Source: Candidatus Saccharicenans subterraneus
Lineage (GTDB): Bacteria; Acidobacteriota; Aminicenantia; Aminicenantales; Saccharicenantaceae
Length of the DNA: 64,000 nt
Direction: 5' to 3'
Assembly (NCBI GenBank): GCA_003426165.1
Contig: QUAH01000002.1
Coordinates: 1-64,000, forward strand
Under the pieces are notes generated by a model that was not told the origin of the DNA, made no database searches, and worked only from the letters and a program-made list of their open reading frames with translations. The position numbers and the translations under genes are program-made. Below, piece after piece: positions 51,326 through 60,908 of this stretch. Within the stretch, counting starts at the first letter, position 1. The number at the start of each line of letters is the position of its first letter.

Positions 51326-51755
51326 TTGCCAATATCGAGAGCGGAATGTCCTGTAAAAGGGAGCAGCCTCAGTTTTCCAGAGAGGACCTTCTCATTGCCG
51401 GCTGAAGAGGTTGCAGGGAAGACACTTATAATCAAAGGAGTGATTTCTTTTGCCTTGAAGGGGAAAACATCGATAACTTCTTGGCCATGATGAGAATCAC
51501 CCTGCGGGATAAAGGCGGCCAAGTTACCTAAGGTTGGAGATATTTGTGGCAGGATAGCCAGGAAAGGACAGAATTTCATTCCCAAATAAAGCAGGGGAAA
51601 TAAGCGGGAAATCCGAAGTACGGTTCTGCGAGAGCCCGATGTCCGTATTTACCAGTCTCCAGTAGCACAATCACTCTCAACGCTGGAATAAGAACTGGAA
51701 ATAAATAAAATAGTTATAAAAACCCTGGTATTTCCTGGCAGGAAGGGAGAAACAA
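51326..51755. other. intergenic region between esterase and TspO-like gene
   Basis: About 430 bases. I see neither a gene nor a clear promoter; a purine-rich GGAAGGGAG stands directly before the next start. Confidence 0.4.
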
Positions 51756-52595
51756 ATGGAAGAAAATCAGGCCTTTCTCAGGGGGCAAAGACCCGAAATC
51801 AGGAAGCGAACAGCCGGCAACTGGCTGGCCTGGCTCAACCTGGCCGGCTTCCTGGGCATGGTTGTGGTCAACTACCTGGCCAATGCCCTGCCCATCAACA
51901 ACCTGAACACCGGACAGCTTTCCGACAAGTACCCCAACCTGTTCGTCCCGGCCGGCTTTACCTTTTCCATCTGGGGAGTTATCTACCTGCTCCTGGCTGT
52001 CTTTGTCTTCTTCTCGCTGAAGCAGGCCATAACGGGGCGCGAGGTTTTCCCGGCTTTTAAGACCATCGGGCTTCTGTTTTTCCTGACCTGCCTGGCCAAC
52101 GCCGGCTGGATTTTCGCCTGGCACTACGAACAGCTTCTTCTTTCGCTCCTGATAATGTTGACCCTGCTGGCGCTGCTCGTAATAATTTACCAGCGACTGA
52201 GCCGTCGCCCCTACGAAGAAAAGCAGCACGACCGCTTCCCGGCCCGGCTGCCCTTCAGCATCTACCTGGCCTGGATATCGGTGGCCACCGTGGCCAACAC
52301 CACCGCCGTCCTGGTTGGCTTCAAATGGGACCGTTTTGGCCTGAGCGAGCAGTTCTGGACCATCGTCGTCCTGGCCCTGATCACGGTCCTGACCCTGGTT
52401 TTCATGCTAAAGAAAAAAGACCTCCTGTTCGGGCTGACGGCCATCTGGGCCCTTTCCGGGATTCTCTACAAGAGGGTCCAGGATACCGCGGCCGCCGACC
52501 GGGCCGTAGAAACGGCAATTGTCGCCGCCCTGTTCATCATCCTGCTGGCCCTGATCCTTCGGGTTGTTGTCCGTCAGGCAGGGAAAACTGTTTAA
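51756..52595 (+). CDS. TspO/MBR-related tryptophan-rich membrane protein
   Basis: A 279-residue protein with about eight hydrophobic helices. The N-terminal pattern VVNYLANALPINNLNTGQLSDKYPNLF (kept in part) and PAGFTFSIWGVIYLLL are typical of the long TspO-related family often called tryptophan-rich sensory protein. It is longer than ordinary TspO (about 160 residues) because of extra helices. TspO proteins bind porphyrins or other hydrophobic ligands; the role of this long form is unknown. Single gene; the start has GGAAGGGAG upstream. Confidence 0.85.
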   Translation: MEENQAFLRGQRPEIRKRTAGNWLAWLNLAGFLGMVVVNYLANALPINNLNTGQLSDKYPNLFVPAGFTFSIWGVIYLLLAVFVFFSLKQAITGREVFPAFKTIGLLFFLTCLANAGWIFAWHYEQLLLSLLIMLTLLALLVIIYQRLSRRPYEEKQHDRFPARLPFSIYLAWISVATVANTTAVLVGFKWDRFGLSEQFWTIVVLALITVLTLVFMLKKKDLLFGLTAIWALSGILYKRVQDTAAADRAVETAIVAALFIILLALILRVVVRQAGKTV

Positions 52596-52854
52596 CCAGA
52601 AGGCGAGAAATAGAATATCAATCAGCACATAAACTTATAAAGACTAAAGAAGCGGGGCAGCAAAAATTCTCTTATTTGCTTTAATTGCCCGGTCTAGCCA
52701 TGACCTCTTCAGGCTATTCTTCAGTTCAGGAAAGCAAAGATGCCCTGCTCATTTATGGGTATGGTTTCAGGGCGGGGTATTGGCCAGAATAATTATTTTC
52801 TTGACTTTTTTAGCCCGGGTGGAATAAAGAGAGAGTATAAAGGAGGGAAGCACC

Positions 52855-53757
52855 ATGAAAAAGCTGGTTATCCTGTTCTTTCTCTTTATTTTCCTGGCCA
52901 CCTTCCCCGGCCTGGCCGATAAGACGGTCAGGGACCCGGAAGAGGCCACTCACATCCTGGTGGGAGAAGTGGCCGAGGTGGAAGGGTACTACGATTACAA
53001 TGAATACGGCGACTACCTGATCTTCAGCCGGGTGACGGTCCGGGTGGACAAAGAGCTTAAGGGCCGGGCCGAGAAATTCGTTGCCTTCTCGGTCGAGGGC
53101 GGCGAGGTTGGGGAGCTGGGGCTGAGGGTTTCCAACACCCCGGTCTTCAAGAAAGGCCAGGTCCACAAGTTCTACTTAAAAAAGCTGAATGCCGTCTATA
53201 AATTAATCAAGCAGGAAAAACTCCAGCCCGAGGTCAAAGCCCAGACCGTATGCTGTCTCACCTTTGCTAAATGGCCCTCAACTACCGCCACCTTCTACCT
53301 CAATCCAAACTGCAATGACATGACCTCAAGCTGCACTTATTCAGAGATCGACCTGGGCTCGGGCAGCTGGCAGCCAGTTTTCAATTTGGTCATCGGCGGC
53401 ACCACTTCCCTGACCAAGGTCAGGCAGGACTACCAGAACATCGTTTTCTTCAGAAAAGTCAAAGGCGGGAGCACCATCGCCGTTACCTATACCTGGTACA
53501 ACCGGACCACCGGGATAATCATCGAATTCGACATGATGTTCTATGATGGCTGGAAGTATTTCAGCTTTAATAACAACTGCACCACAGCCTGCAATGGCGG
53601 CTTTTACCTGAGCGTCATCGCCGCCCACGAGTTCGGGCATGCCATAGGTATTGACCACAACGACTGCCCCACTTCCATCATGTACCCGTACGCAGATTAT
53701 TGCGAAACCGGCCTGGTGCAGAGCGATGATAGGGCCTGCGCCGCCACGATTTATTGA
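52855..53757 (+). CDS. secreted matrixin-like zinc protease
   Basis: A 300-residue exported protein. A signal peptide is at residues 1-19. Residues about 22-115 form a beta-domain of unknown type (VGEVAEVEGYYDYNEYGDYLIFSRVTV), followed by a matrixin-type catalytic domain. The zinc motif is complete: AAHEFGHAIGIDH (HExxHxxGxxH), followed by the Met-turn-like SIMYP. Several cysteines are spread through the catalytic domain and could form disulfides outside the cell. AAAGGAGGG precedes the ATG. Role: extracellular proteolysis, substrate unknown. Confidence 0.88.
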   Translation: MKKLVILFFLFIFLATFPGLADKTVRDPEEATHILVGEVAEVEGYYDYNEYGDYLIFSRVTVRVDKELKGRAEKFVAFSVEGGEVGELGLRVSNTPVFKKGQVHKFYLKKLNAVYKLIKQEKLQPEVKAQTVCCLTFAKWPSTTATFYLNPNCNDMTSSCTYSEIDLGSGSWQPVFNLVIGGTTSLTKVRQDYQNIVFFRKVKGGSTIAVTYTWYNRTTGIIIEFDMMFYDGWKYFSFNNNCTTACNGGFYLSVIAAHEFGHAIGIDHNDCPTSIMYPYADYCETGLVQSDDRACAATIY

Positions 53758-54238
53758 CGGGATAGAAGATCGCAAATCATAGAGCCACACGCGCCTGGCT
53801 TGGCCGCCAACGAAAGAAAAGATAACGGGAGTATGATTTCCGGGCTGGATAATCAGCGGTGATATTCCCAAGTTTTCTAAGCTTTTCCCTGAACCAGGCT
53901 ATCTTTACTCTAACTAAAACCGATTAATATTCAAAATTTTCTACCGGGATCTTTTACCTAAAAGAGAGGGCAAAAATCATCTTTAACTTATCTCTTCTTT
54001 TTCCTGTGCTAAATCCGTATCCCAGTTCTTTTAATATAAACAATTTTTGCTCTGACCATAGCCATCATTTTTTCTTGTTCTCAACCGGAACAGGTCTCAA
54101 TTTCCGTCGACTCCAATTATCCAATTTATTATCCGCACTATCTCCGCTCTCCTGGTCAGCTGTTCCTTCCTGATTCCCTTCTATATATCAGTCCGGGCGA
54201 AAATAGGATAAAATTTGAATGCTGAAAGAAGTATTAAA
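53758..54238. other. AT-rich intergenic region before hrpA
   Basis: About 480 bases, noticeably richer in A and T than the genes on both sides from about 53880 to 54180. No gene, stem or box pair could be supported. Confidence 0.4.
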
Positions 54239-57200
54239 ATGGGCAGAGAGCCAACCAGGGAGACCCGGAAGGAGCCGGCCGGCCCCGAGCGAACCCGGCT
54301 GCAGGACCTGAGGAACGAAATCTCCCGGCTTCTGCCCGAAGCCATGCTCCGGGATTCTTACCAGGCGCGGGAACGGCTGGTTCAGCTTCTTAGTTCCAGC
54401 CTGCCCCGAAAGAACCCGGCCAGGGCAGCCGAAGTCTTGCTTCGCCTGAAACAAAGACTTCAAGATTCAGCCGAGGAAAAAAGGGCCCGCCACCGTAAAA
54501 AACCCCGCCTGTCCTATCCCCGCGAGCTGCCCATAACCCGGCACCGCCAGGAAATCGTCCGGGCCATAAGGGACAACCGGGTCATCATCGTCAGCGGCGA
54601 GACCGGCTGTGGCAAGAGCACCCAGCTGCCCAAGATGTGCCTGGAAGCCGGCCTTGGACTGGCCGGGAAAATCGCCTGCACCCAGCCCCGGCGGATTGCG
54701 GCCATGACCATCGCCCAGCGAATTTCCGAGGAGCTGGGCCAGCCCCTGGGAAAAGCCGTCGGCTACAAGATTCGCTTCCAGGACCGCACCTCTCCCGGCT
54801 CTTACATCAAGGTCCTGACCGACGGCATGCTGCTGGCTGAAACCCAGGGCGACCGCCTGCTGACCGAGTACGACACCATCATCATCGACGAGGCCCACGA
54901 GCGCAGCCTGAACATTGATTTTCTTATCGGTCTCTGCCGGCGCCTTCTGGAAAAACGTCCAGAACTCAAACTCATCATCACCTCGGCCACCCTGGAAGTG
55001 GAAAAATTCGTTGAGGCTTTCAACCATCCCCCGCTCTTCAAGGTCAGCGGGCGGATGTACCCGGTGGAGGTGATTTATTATGAGCCGGAACCTGCCCGCC
55101 AGAAAAAAGAAGAGCCCGACTACGTTGACCTGGCGGTGGAGGTCGTCAACTTCATCAAGCGGGAAAAGCCGCCCGGCGACATCCTGATTTTCATGCCCAC
55201 CGAGCAGGACATCCTGGAAACCTGCCAGCGCCTGCAGGGCAAGCACTACCCGGATTCGGTCATCCTGCCGCTTTTTGCCCGGATGCCGGCCCACCAGCAG
55301 AAACAGATATACCATGTAAAAGAAGGAAAAATCGTGGTGGCCACCAACGTGGCCGAGACCTCGCTGACCATTCCCGGAATCCGCTACGTGGTGGACACCG
55401 GCCTGGCCCGCATCTCGCAGTACCAGACTTCCTCCGGAATCCACAGCCTGCCGATTCTGCCCATCTCCCGGGCCAGCGCCGAGCAGCGCAAGGGTCGCTG
55501 CGGCCGGGTGAGCGCCGGCCTGTGCCTCCGTCTTTATTCGGAAGAAGATTACCGGTCCCGGCCCGAGCACACCCCGCCCGAAATCCTGCGCAGCAACCTG
55601 GCCGAGGTCATCCTGCGGATGCTCGACCTGGAACTGGGCGACCCGCTCAAGTTTCCCTTCCTGGACCCGCCGGCCGCCAGGGCAGTGCGCGACGGCTACC
55701 GGACCCTGGTTGAGCTGGGTGCCCTGGAGAGCTCGGAATCCGGCTACGAACTGACCGACCTGGGCCGGAAGATGGCCCGCCTGCCACTCGACCCGCGGCT
55801 CTCGCGGATGCTGCTCGAAGCCGAGCGGAGAGGCTGCCTGGAAGAGGTGGCCGTGATCGCCGCCGCCCTGAGCATCCAGGACCCCCGCCTGCGGCCCCTG
55901 GAAAAGGCGGCCGATGCTGACCGCGTCCAGTCCGTCTTCCAGCACCCGGAATCGGACTTCCTGACCTTCTTCAACCTGTGGCAGGCCCTCCAGACCGCCA
56001 GCCAGGGACAACCCTCAGGCCCCGGACTTAAGAAATTTGCCCGCGATTACTTTCTTTCCTACAACCGGCTGCGGGAATGGATTTTTGTCCACAACCAGAT
56101 TTTAGAAATTCTCGAAGAACAGAAAATCCGGGTGAGCCGACCGGCCAGGCCGCGGGAAGCCGAGACGGACCGCTACTCGGCCATCCATAAGTCCATCCTG
56201 GGCGGTTTCATCTCCCACCTGGCTGCCCACAAGGAAAAGAATATCTACGAAGCGGCCCGTGGCCAGGAGGCCATGCTCTGGCCGGGCTCGGCCCTTTTCC
56301 GGAAGCCGCCGACCTGGGTGGTGGCGGCCGAGCTCATCAAGACCAACCGGCTATACCTGAGGACCGTGGCCCGCATCTCGCCGGCCTGGGTTGAAGAGCT
56401 GGCCCCGCATCTCTGCCGCTATTCCTACGAAGACCCTTACTGGGACCGGAACCGGGGCCAGGTTCGGGCCAAGGAGAGAGTTACGATCTTTAACCTGTCG
56501 ATAATCAGCGGTCGGGATGTGCCCTTCGGCCGCCAGGACCCATCGCTGGCCCACGAAATTTTCGTAGACGAAGCCCTGGTCAAGAACCAGGTCAACCGCC
56601 AGCTTCCCTTCCTCGAACACAACCACCGGCTGGTCAGCCGGGTGCGCCTGCTGGAAGACAAGCTCCGCCAGCGGAATATCATGATTCCCGGGCAATATCT
56701 TTTTGATTTCTATTCCGGGCGCCTGCAGGGGGTTTACAGCCTGGAAGGCCTGGAGCAGAGGATTAAAAACGCCGGCGGCGACGACTTCCTCAGGCTCCAG
56801 GAAGAAAACCTCTACCTGACCAGGCCGAAAGAAGAGCTGGTGGAAAAATATCCCGACAGCCTGAAGATTCTCGGGCACACTTACCAGCTAAAGTACCGCT
56901 TTGCACCGGGCGAGGACGATGACGGGGTGACCATTGTGGTCCCGCGGAAGCTCATCGAACAGGTGCCTGAAGCGCTGCTGACCTGGCCGGTTCCGGGCCT
57001 GCTCCAGGAAAAGGTCGAAGCCTGCCTGAAAGCCCTGCCCAAGGAATACCGCCGGCTCCTGCAGCCACTGGGAGAAAGGGCAGAGCAGATCGCCCGGGAG
57101 CTGAAGCCAGCCCCCGTGTCCTTTTTTACGGCCCTGGCCGCGCTACTCAGGGACCGCTACAAGATGGATATTCCCAGGGACGTCTGGGAAAAACTGGAAA

Positions 57201-58255
57201 TCCCGCGCTACCTCAAAATGAGAATCTCGATCGTTAACGAAGCCGGCCAGGAAGTCCTCAGCGGTCGCGACCTCGATTTCCTTAAGAAAATGCTCAGCAG
57301 CCAGGCCAGGCAGCCGGCAGCCGAAGAATCGCCGGGCTGGCGGGAAGCCCGGTCGAGGTGGGAAAAGAGCGGCCTGGCCGGCTGGGAAGAAACCATCCCG
57401 GAAATTCCAGAGGAAGTGGCCATAGACGATTTCCTGAAAGGCTACCCGGCCCTTGCGGCCAGCGGGGAAAAATATGAAGTCCGGCTTTTTAAGAGCCCGG
57501 ACGAGGCCAGGCGGGCCCATCTCCGGGCCGTGGAAGAAATCCTGAGCCGGCAATTCCAGAAGGACCTGAACTTCATCCAGCGAAGTTATGTCTTTCCGGA
57601 AGACCTGCGCCCGGTGATGCTGTTTTTCGGGGGCGAAGCAACCCTCAAGAGCCGCATTTTACAGAGGATAAAGGCGGAAGTTTTCCAGAAGAACTTCCGA
57701 AGGCGGGAAGAACTCCAGGCCTTTATCATGGACAGCGCCCTGAAACAACTTTTTGAGACCGGGCACCGGGTTTTTTCCGCCGTCCAGGAAATTCTCCAGG
57801 AATACCGGAAAACCAGGGCCCTGATCCAGGAGATGGAAGAAGCCAGGAAAAAGCTCGGGGTGAGTTCCACCCTGCCCGAGCTGCTGAAAGAGGAGCTTAC
57901 GCGCCTGGTGCCGCCGGACTTTCTGGCCGCCTATCCTTCAGACTTCCTGGCCCGGTTGCCGCGCATGGTCCAGGCCCTGGGCCTTCGGGCTGAAAGGGCC
58001 AGACTGTCGGCCGAGAAAGACCGGGCCAAGGCCGCCCAGGTCGAGCCTTTCCTGGCCGAGTTCGAGCGTCTGAGCCGGCTGGCCCGTAAGAAGCCTGACC
58101 CGGAAAAAGAGAAATTGCTCTTCGAGCTGCGCTGGATGATCGAAGAGTTCAAGGTCTCGCTCTTTGCCCCGGAAATCAAGACGGCCTTCCCGGTCAGTGC
58201 CAAGCGCCTGGCCGCGCGGGTCAAAGAAATAGAAGCGCTCCTGGAACAGGGTTAA
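54239..58255 (+). CDS. hrpA: HrpA-type DEAH ATP-dependent RNA helicase
   Basis: A 1338-residue helicase of the HrpA family, which unwinds RNA and helps rescue stalled ribosomes. Motif I is SGETGCGKSTQ (near residue 120), motif II DEAHER, motif III SATL and motif VI QRKGRCGRV. The C-terminal half is the HrpA-specific DUF3418 region (to about residue 1330). Length is normal for the family. ATG 54239 is chosen; TTG 54215 in the same frame is possible. It is a single gene with a long, high-GC open frame on the other strand that is only a shadow. Confidence 0.95.
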   Translation: MGREPTRETRKEPAGPERTRLQDLRNEISRLLPEAMLRDSYQARERLVQLLSSSLPRKNPARAAEVLLRLKQRLQDSAEEKRARHRKKPRLSYPRELPITRHRQEIVRAIRDNRVIIVSGETGCGKSTQLPKMCLEAGLGLAGKIACTQPRRIAAMTIAQRISEELGQPLGKAVGYKIRFQDRTSPGSYIKVLTDGMLLAETQGDRLLTEYDTIIIDEAHERSLNIDFLIGLCRRLLEKRPELKLIITSATLEVEKFVEAFNHPPLFKVSGRMYPVEVIYYEPEPARQKKEEPDYVDLAVEVVNFIKREKPPGDILIFMPTEQDILETCQRLQGKHYPDSVILPLFARMPAHQQKQIYHVKEGKIVVATNVAETSLTIPGIRYVVDTGLARISQYQTSSGIHSLPILPISRASAEQRKGRCGRVSAGLCLRLYSEEDYRSRPEHTPPEILRSNLAEVILRMLDLELGDPLKFPFLDPPAARAVRDGYRTLVELGALESSESGYELTDLGRKMARLPLDPRLSRMLLEAERRGCLEEVAVIAAALSIQDPRLRPLEKAADADRVQSVFQHPESDFLTFFNLWQALQTASQGQPSGPGLKKFARDYFLSYNRLREWIFVHNQILEILEEQKIRVSRPARPREAETDRYSAIHKSILGGFISHLAAHKEKNIYEAARGQEAMLWPGSALFRKPPTWVVAAELIKTNRLYLRTVARISPAWVEELAPHLCRYSYEDPYWDRNRGQVRAKERVTIFNLSIISGRDVPFGRQDPSLAHEIFVDEALVKNQVNRQLPFLEHNHRLVSRVRLLEDKLRQRNIMIPGQYLFDFYSGRLQGVYSLEGLEQRIKNAGGDDFLRLQEENLYLTRPKEELVEKYPDSLKILGHTYQLKYRFAPGEDDDGVTIVVPRKLIEQVPEALLTWPVPGLLQEKVEACLKALPKEYRRLLQPLGERAEQIARELKPAPVSFFTALAALLRDRYKMDIPRDVWEKLEIPRYLKMRISIVNEAGQEVLSGRDLDFLKKMLSSQARQPAAEESPGWREARSRWEKSGLAGWEETIPEIPEEVAIDDFLKGYPALAASGEKYEVRLFKSPDEARRAHLRAVEEILSRQFQKDLNFIQRSYVFPEDLRPVMLFFGGEATLKSRILQRIKAEVFQKNFRRREELQAFIMDSALKQLFETGHRVFSAVQEILQEYRKTRALIQEMEEARKKLGVSSTLPELLKEELTRLVPPDFLAAYPSDFLARLPRMVQALGLRAERARLSAEKDRAKAAQVEPFLAEFERLSRLARKKPDPEKEKLLFELRWMIEEFKVSLFAPEIKTAFPVSAKRLAARVKEIEALLEQG

Positions 58256-58778
58256 GGGCCTTTTTTCAATTGCGGTAATGCTCGGTTAGCTTTCACCTTT
58301 CCGGTGTGCCAGCTCAGATACATTAGCGACTCTCCAGGGTGAGAAGGACAGGTGTTAATATTTATACGCACTCGGCGCGGGTCTGCAGTCATATCATTCC
58401 GGGCTCAGGGTGAACCAGGTTTATGCTTCACCCGGCGATAATCTTCAAGAACGCGGTCAACAGGCTGAGGCGGTTTGACTGCCACGCTGCCTGTGGCAAT
58501 TCGGGCAGGAGCCGCCGTTATCAGCATTCGGGCTGGCCCTCTCAATCTGACCGGTCAAGCTTCAATTTGTATTTCTGTATCCCGGCTGCCAGGCCATATA
58601 TGAATGAAGTTTCATATAATAAAAAGGGTTGAAGTGAAGCTTAAAATTAAATAGATATATAATGCCCTTAAAATAAGGAGGCTGCTTCAAGCAGGTGGCC
58701 AGGGATGGATGGTCAGATGGTCCGGTCAAACCCGGGGTCAGCCTGGCCTGGCCGGAACCAGGGCCCGTGGAGGTTCAA
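58256..58778. other. intergenic region before the MaoC-type gene
   Basis: About 520 bases holding the operator at 58597-58618 and a perfect -10 TATAAT at 58658-58663, with only a weak -35 (TGAAGC at 58635-58640). A strong AAGGAGG near 58675 has no good start codon at the right distance except GTG 58695, which would add 28 unnatural residues to the next protein. Confidence 0.45.
58597..58618. promoter_or_regulatory. operator palindrome, copy 2 (TetR-type)
   Basis: TATATGAA and TTCATATA are perfect 8-base arms around TGAAGT. The core 20 bases match copies 1 and 3. It stands 40 bases upstream of the TATAAT at 58658, just before the expected -35 position of the MaoC-type gene. Confidence 0.65.
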
Positions 58779-59279
58779 ATGAGTGATGAGAAGATAAGCG
58801 GGAACAGCTTACAGGGAATGGACGAAAAGAAGATAAAGCCCCGCCTGCTCAAGAAGATGCTCGGCCAGGAATTCTGCCTCTCCGACTGGCTGACCATGAC
58901 CCAGGACCGGATCAACGCCTTTGCTGATTGCACCGAGGACCACCAGTGGATTCACGTCGACGTGGAGAGGGCCAGCCGGAGCCCGCTCAAGAGCACCATC
59001 GCCCACGGCTTTCTGCTGCTGTCGCTGCTGCCCCATTTCCTGGCCCAGTCGCCCCTGGCCAGGATCAAGGTCCGGATGATTTTCAACTACGGCCTGGACC
59101 GGATCAGGTTCATCCAGCCGGTCAGGCCGGGAGACCGCATCAGGAACCGGGCCGTTCTAAAAGAAATTAAAAGGAAAGGTTTCCGCCGCTGGCTGGTGAA
59201 AATTGAAAACACCCTGGAAATAGACGGCAACCCCAAGCCGGCCCTGGTGGCCGAGCTCCTGGTCTTCGTGATTTTCTGA
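58779..59279 (+). CDS. MaoC-type (R)-specific enoyl-CoA hydratase
   Basis: A 166-residue hotdog-fold hydratase. The catalytic Asp/His motif is seen in FADCTEDHQWIHVD (about residues 48-61), followed by the typical STIAHGFLLLSLLP. Such enzymes add water to enoyl-CoA and link fatty acid breakdown to other acyl-CoA pathways. I choose ATG 58779 because GGAGG stands 5 bases upstream. The operator upstream resembles FadR-type TetR sites that control fatty acid genes; regulation by acyl-CoA is therefore plausible but is inference. The aminotransferase gene converges on it. Confidence 0.9.
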   Translation: MSDEKISGNSLQGMDEKKIKPRLLKKMLGQEFCLSDWLTMTQDRINAFADCTEDHQWIHVDVERASRSPLKSTIAHGFLLLSLLPHFLAQSPLARIKVRMIFNYGLDRIRFIQPVRPGDRIRNRAVLKEIKRKGFRRWLVKIENTLEIDGNPKPALVAELLVFVIF

Positions 59280-59300
59280 GGCCGGAAACCACGGCCCCAA

Positions 59301-60482
59301 TCAACGACCGGCGGCCAGGTCTTTCAGGATGTCCACGGTCCCGTCTATTTCTTCGAAGGAATTGTAGATATGGGTGGACTGGCGCACTCCGTAGACTTCT
59401 CCCATGGAGCGGGGCCGCAGTCGGGCCCTCTTCCAGAGCTCATCCTGGATAAAATTCCCCGTCAGACCTTCAATATTGTAAACGGTAATACCGGCGGCCA
59501 TTTCGGGGTGAAGAGGTGTAAATAGCTTAATTCCCGGAACTTCCTGCAACCTGGACCTCAGGTAATCACCGAGAGCCTTAATCCTGGCATAGACCCGCTC
59601 CGGGCCAAGTTCAAAATGAAAATCGAGGGCCTCGTCCAGTCCGAAGAGAAGCGACAGGTTGCCGGTGCCCCGCTGGCTCAGGCGGAAGCCGTGGTCTTCC
59701 CGGTTATCCCACTGGGTGCTGGCCAGGGTGGTCCAGACTTTCCCGGCCATGTCATGCCGGAGATATAAGAAGCCGTTACCGGCCGGGGCGCAGAGCCACT
59801 TGTGAAAGCTGCCGTAGTAAGCGTCGCAGCCGAGCTCTTTCAGGTCAACCCGGATCTGGCCGACAGTCTGGGCCCCGTCTATGACCGTGAAAATTCCACG
59901 CTGCCGGGCTTCGGCGCAGAGCTCTTTAACCGGCAGGATGGCCCCGCTGCCGGTGATGATATGGGGAATGGCCAGGACCCTGGTTCTGGGGCCCATGGCC
60001 CGAACGAAGGTGTCGATAACTTCCCGGGGCGATTTGATCGGTTTTCCCAGAGGCAACTGGCGGTAGACAATACCGCAACGCTTGGCCTTGAGCAACCAGC
60101 CGGACTCGCCGCCGGGATGTTCCTGGTCGGTCCCCAGGACCTCATCCCCGGGCTCCAGGTCAAGGCCGTTCGAGATGTAGTTCATTCCGGCCGTGGCGTT
60201 TTCGGTCAGGGCGATTTCCCCGGCCTGACAGTTCAGCAGGCGGGCGATTTTCTCCCTGATCTCAGTCCAGGGCTGGTAGCCCGAAATCCAGTCGGCCCCG
60301 TAATAATCCCACTCGGCAATCTTTTCGGCCGTGAGCCGCAGGTGGTTGACGACCCGGTCAAAAACCCGGCGGGGCATGGCTCCCAGGGTGCCGGTGTTGA
60401 AAAAGACCTGGCCGGGGTCGAGCAGGAATTCCGCCCTCACTTTCTTCCAGAATTCTTTTTCTTCGGTTTCACGCTCTAACAT
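59301..60482 (-). CDS. class V aminotransferase (isopenicillin N epimerase/desulfurase-like)
   Basis: A 393-residue PLP-dependent enzyme. The PLP-binding lysine is in GSFHKWLCAPAGNGF, preceded by the DGAQTVGQI aspartate region that contacts the cofactor ring. The overall pattern is that of isopenicillin-N epimerase-like and cysteine desulfurase-like class V proteins; no active-site cysteine loop of desulfurases is evident, so a desulfurase role is not claimed. The ATG has GGGAGGAG upstream. An operator palindrome lies 265 bases before the start on its strand. Confidence 0.88.
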   Translation of the reverse strand: MLERETEEKEFWKKVRAEFLLDPGQVFFNTGTLGAMPRRVFDRVVNHLRLTAEKIAEWDYYGADWISGYQPWTEIREKIARLLNCQAGEIALTENATAGMNYISNGLDLEPGDEVLGTDQEHPGGESGWLLKAKRCGIVYRQLPLGKPIKSPREVIDTFVRAMGPRTRVLAIPHIITGSGAILPVKELCAEARQRGIFTVIDGAQTVGQIRVDLKELGCDAYYGSFHKWLCAPAGNGFLYLRHDMAGKVWTTLASTQWDNREDHGFRLSQRGTGNLSLLFGLDEALDFHFELGPERVYARIKALGDYLRSRLQEVPGIKLFTPLHPEMAAGITVYNIEGLTGNFIQDELWKRARLRPRSMGEVYGVRQSTHIYNSFEEIDGTVDILKDLAAGR

Positions 60483-60908
60483 CTTCTCCTCCCGGACTGA
60501 AATTCTCCAGAAATCTTCCCGGCCCGAAACCGCTGAGCCGACCGGGCCAGGTCCAGGAGCCTTCGACTACGGCTCAAAGCCGCTTCATGGATTCAAGGCT
60601 TCAAGTCTCCTGGTTCCTGCCTGAGCCAATAAGTTTAGCCGATTCTTGCCCATGGATAAAGTGAGCCACGTCGCACAAGAAATAAATTCTGCGGACCGGT
60701 AATTCTTCGGCCAGGAGCTGGTCTCCAAGGCTTAAGAAAAAAAATTAATATATGAATGACCATTCATATATTGTTCTCGGGACATGGAGATCTTGATAAC
60801 CCTTCTTTGAATACAGAAAAAATTGCTGCGCCGGGGAACTTATCCCCTCGATGCCTATCAGTTCAGTTAATCAGGATGTTATGGTGCTCTATTAAATCCT
60901 GTCCTGGC
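60483..60908. other. intergenic region with operator, before the beta-lactamase-like gene
   Basis: About 425 bases between the start of the aminotransferase gene and the end of the next minus-strand gene. It holds the operator at 60747-60772; no gene is supported. Confidence 0.4.
60747..60772. promoter_or_regulatory. operator palindrome, copy 3 (perfect 12-base arms)
   Basis: Two 12-base arms are perfect reverse complements with a 2-base centre (AC). The core ATATGAATGACCATTCATAT at 60750-60769 matches copies 1 and 2 and resembles the TGAATGA-type operators of TetR-family FadR proteins. It is the strongest of the three and lies upstream of the aminotransferase gene. Confidence 0.7.

Noticed and set aside
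54467-56011. 514-residue open frame on the minus strand inside hrpA
   Set aside because: It lies fully antisense to a complete, motif-rich helicase; long antisense frames are expected in GC-rich codons, and the protein shows no family pattern.
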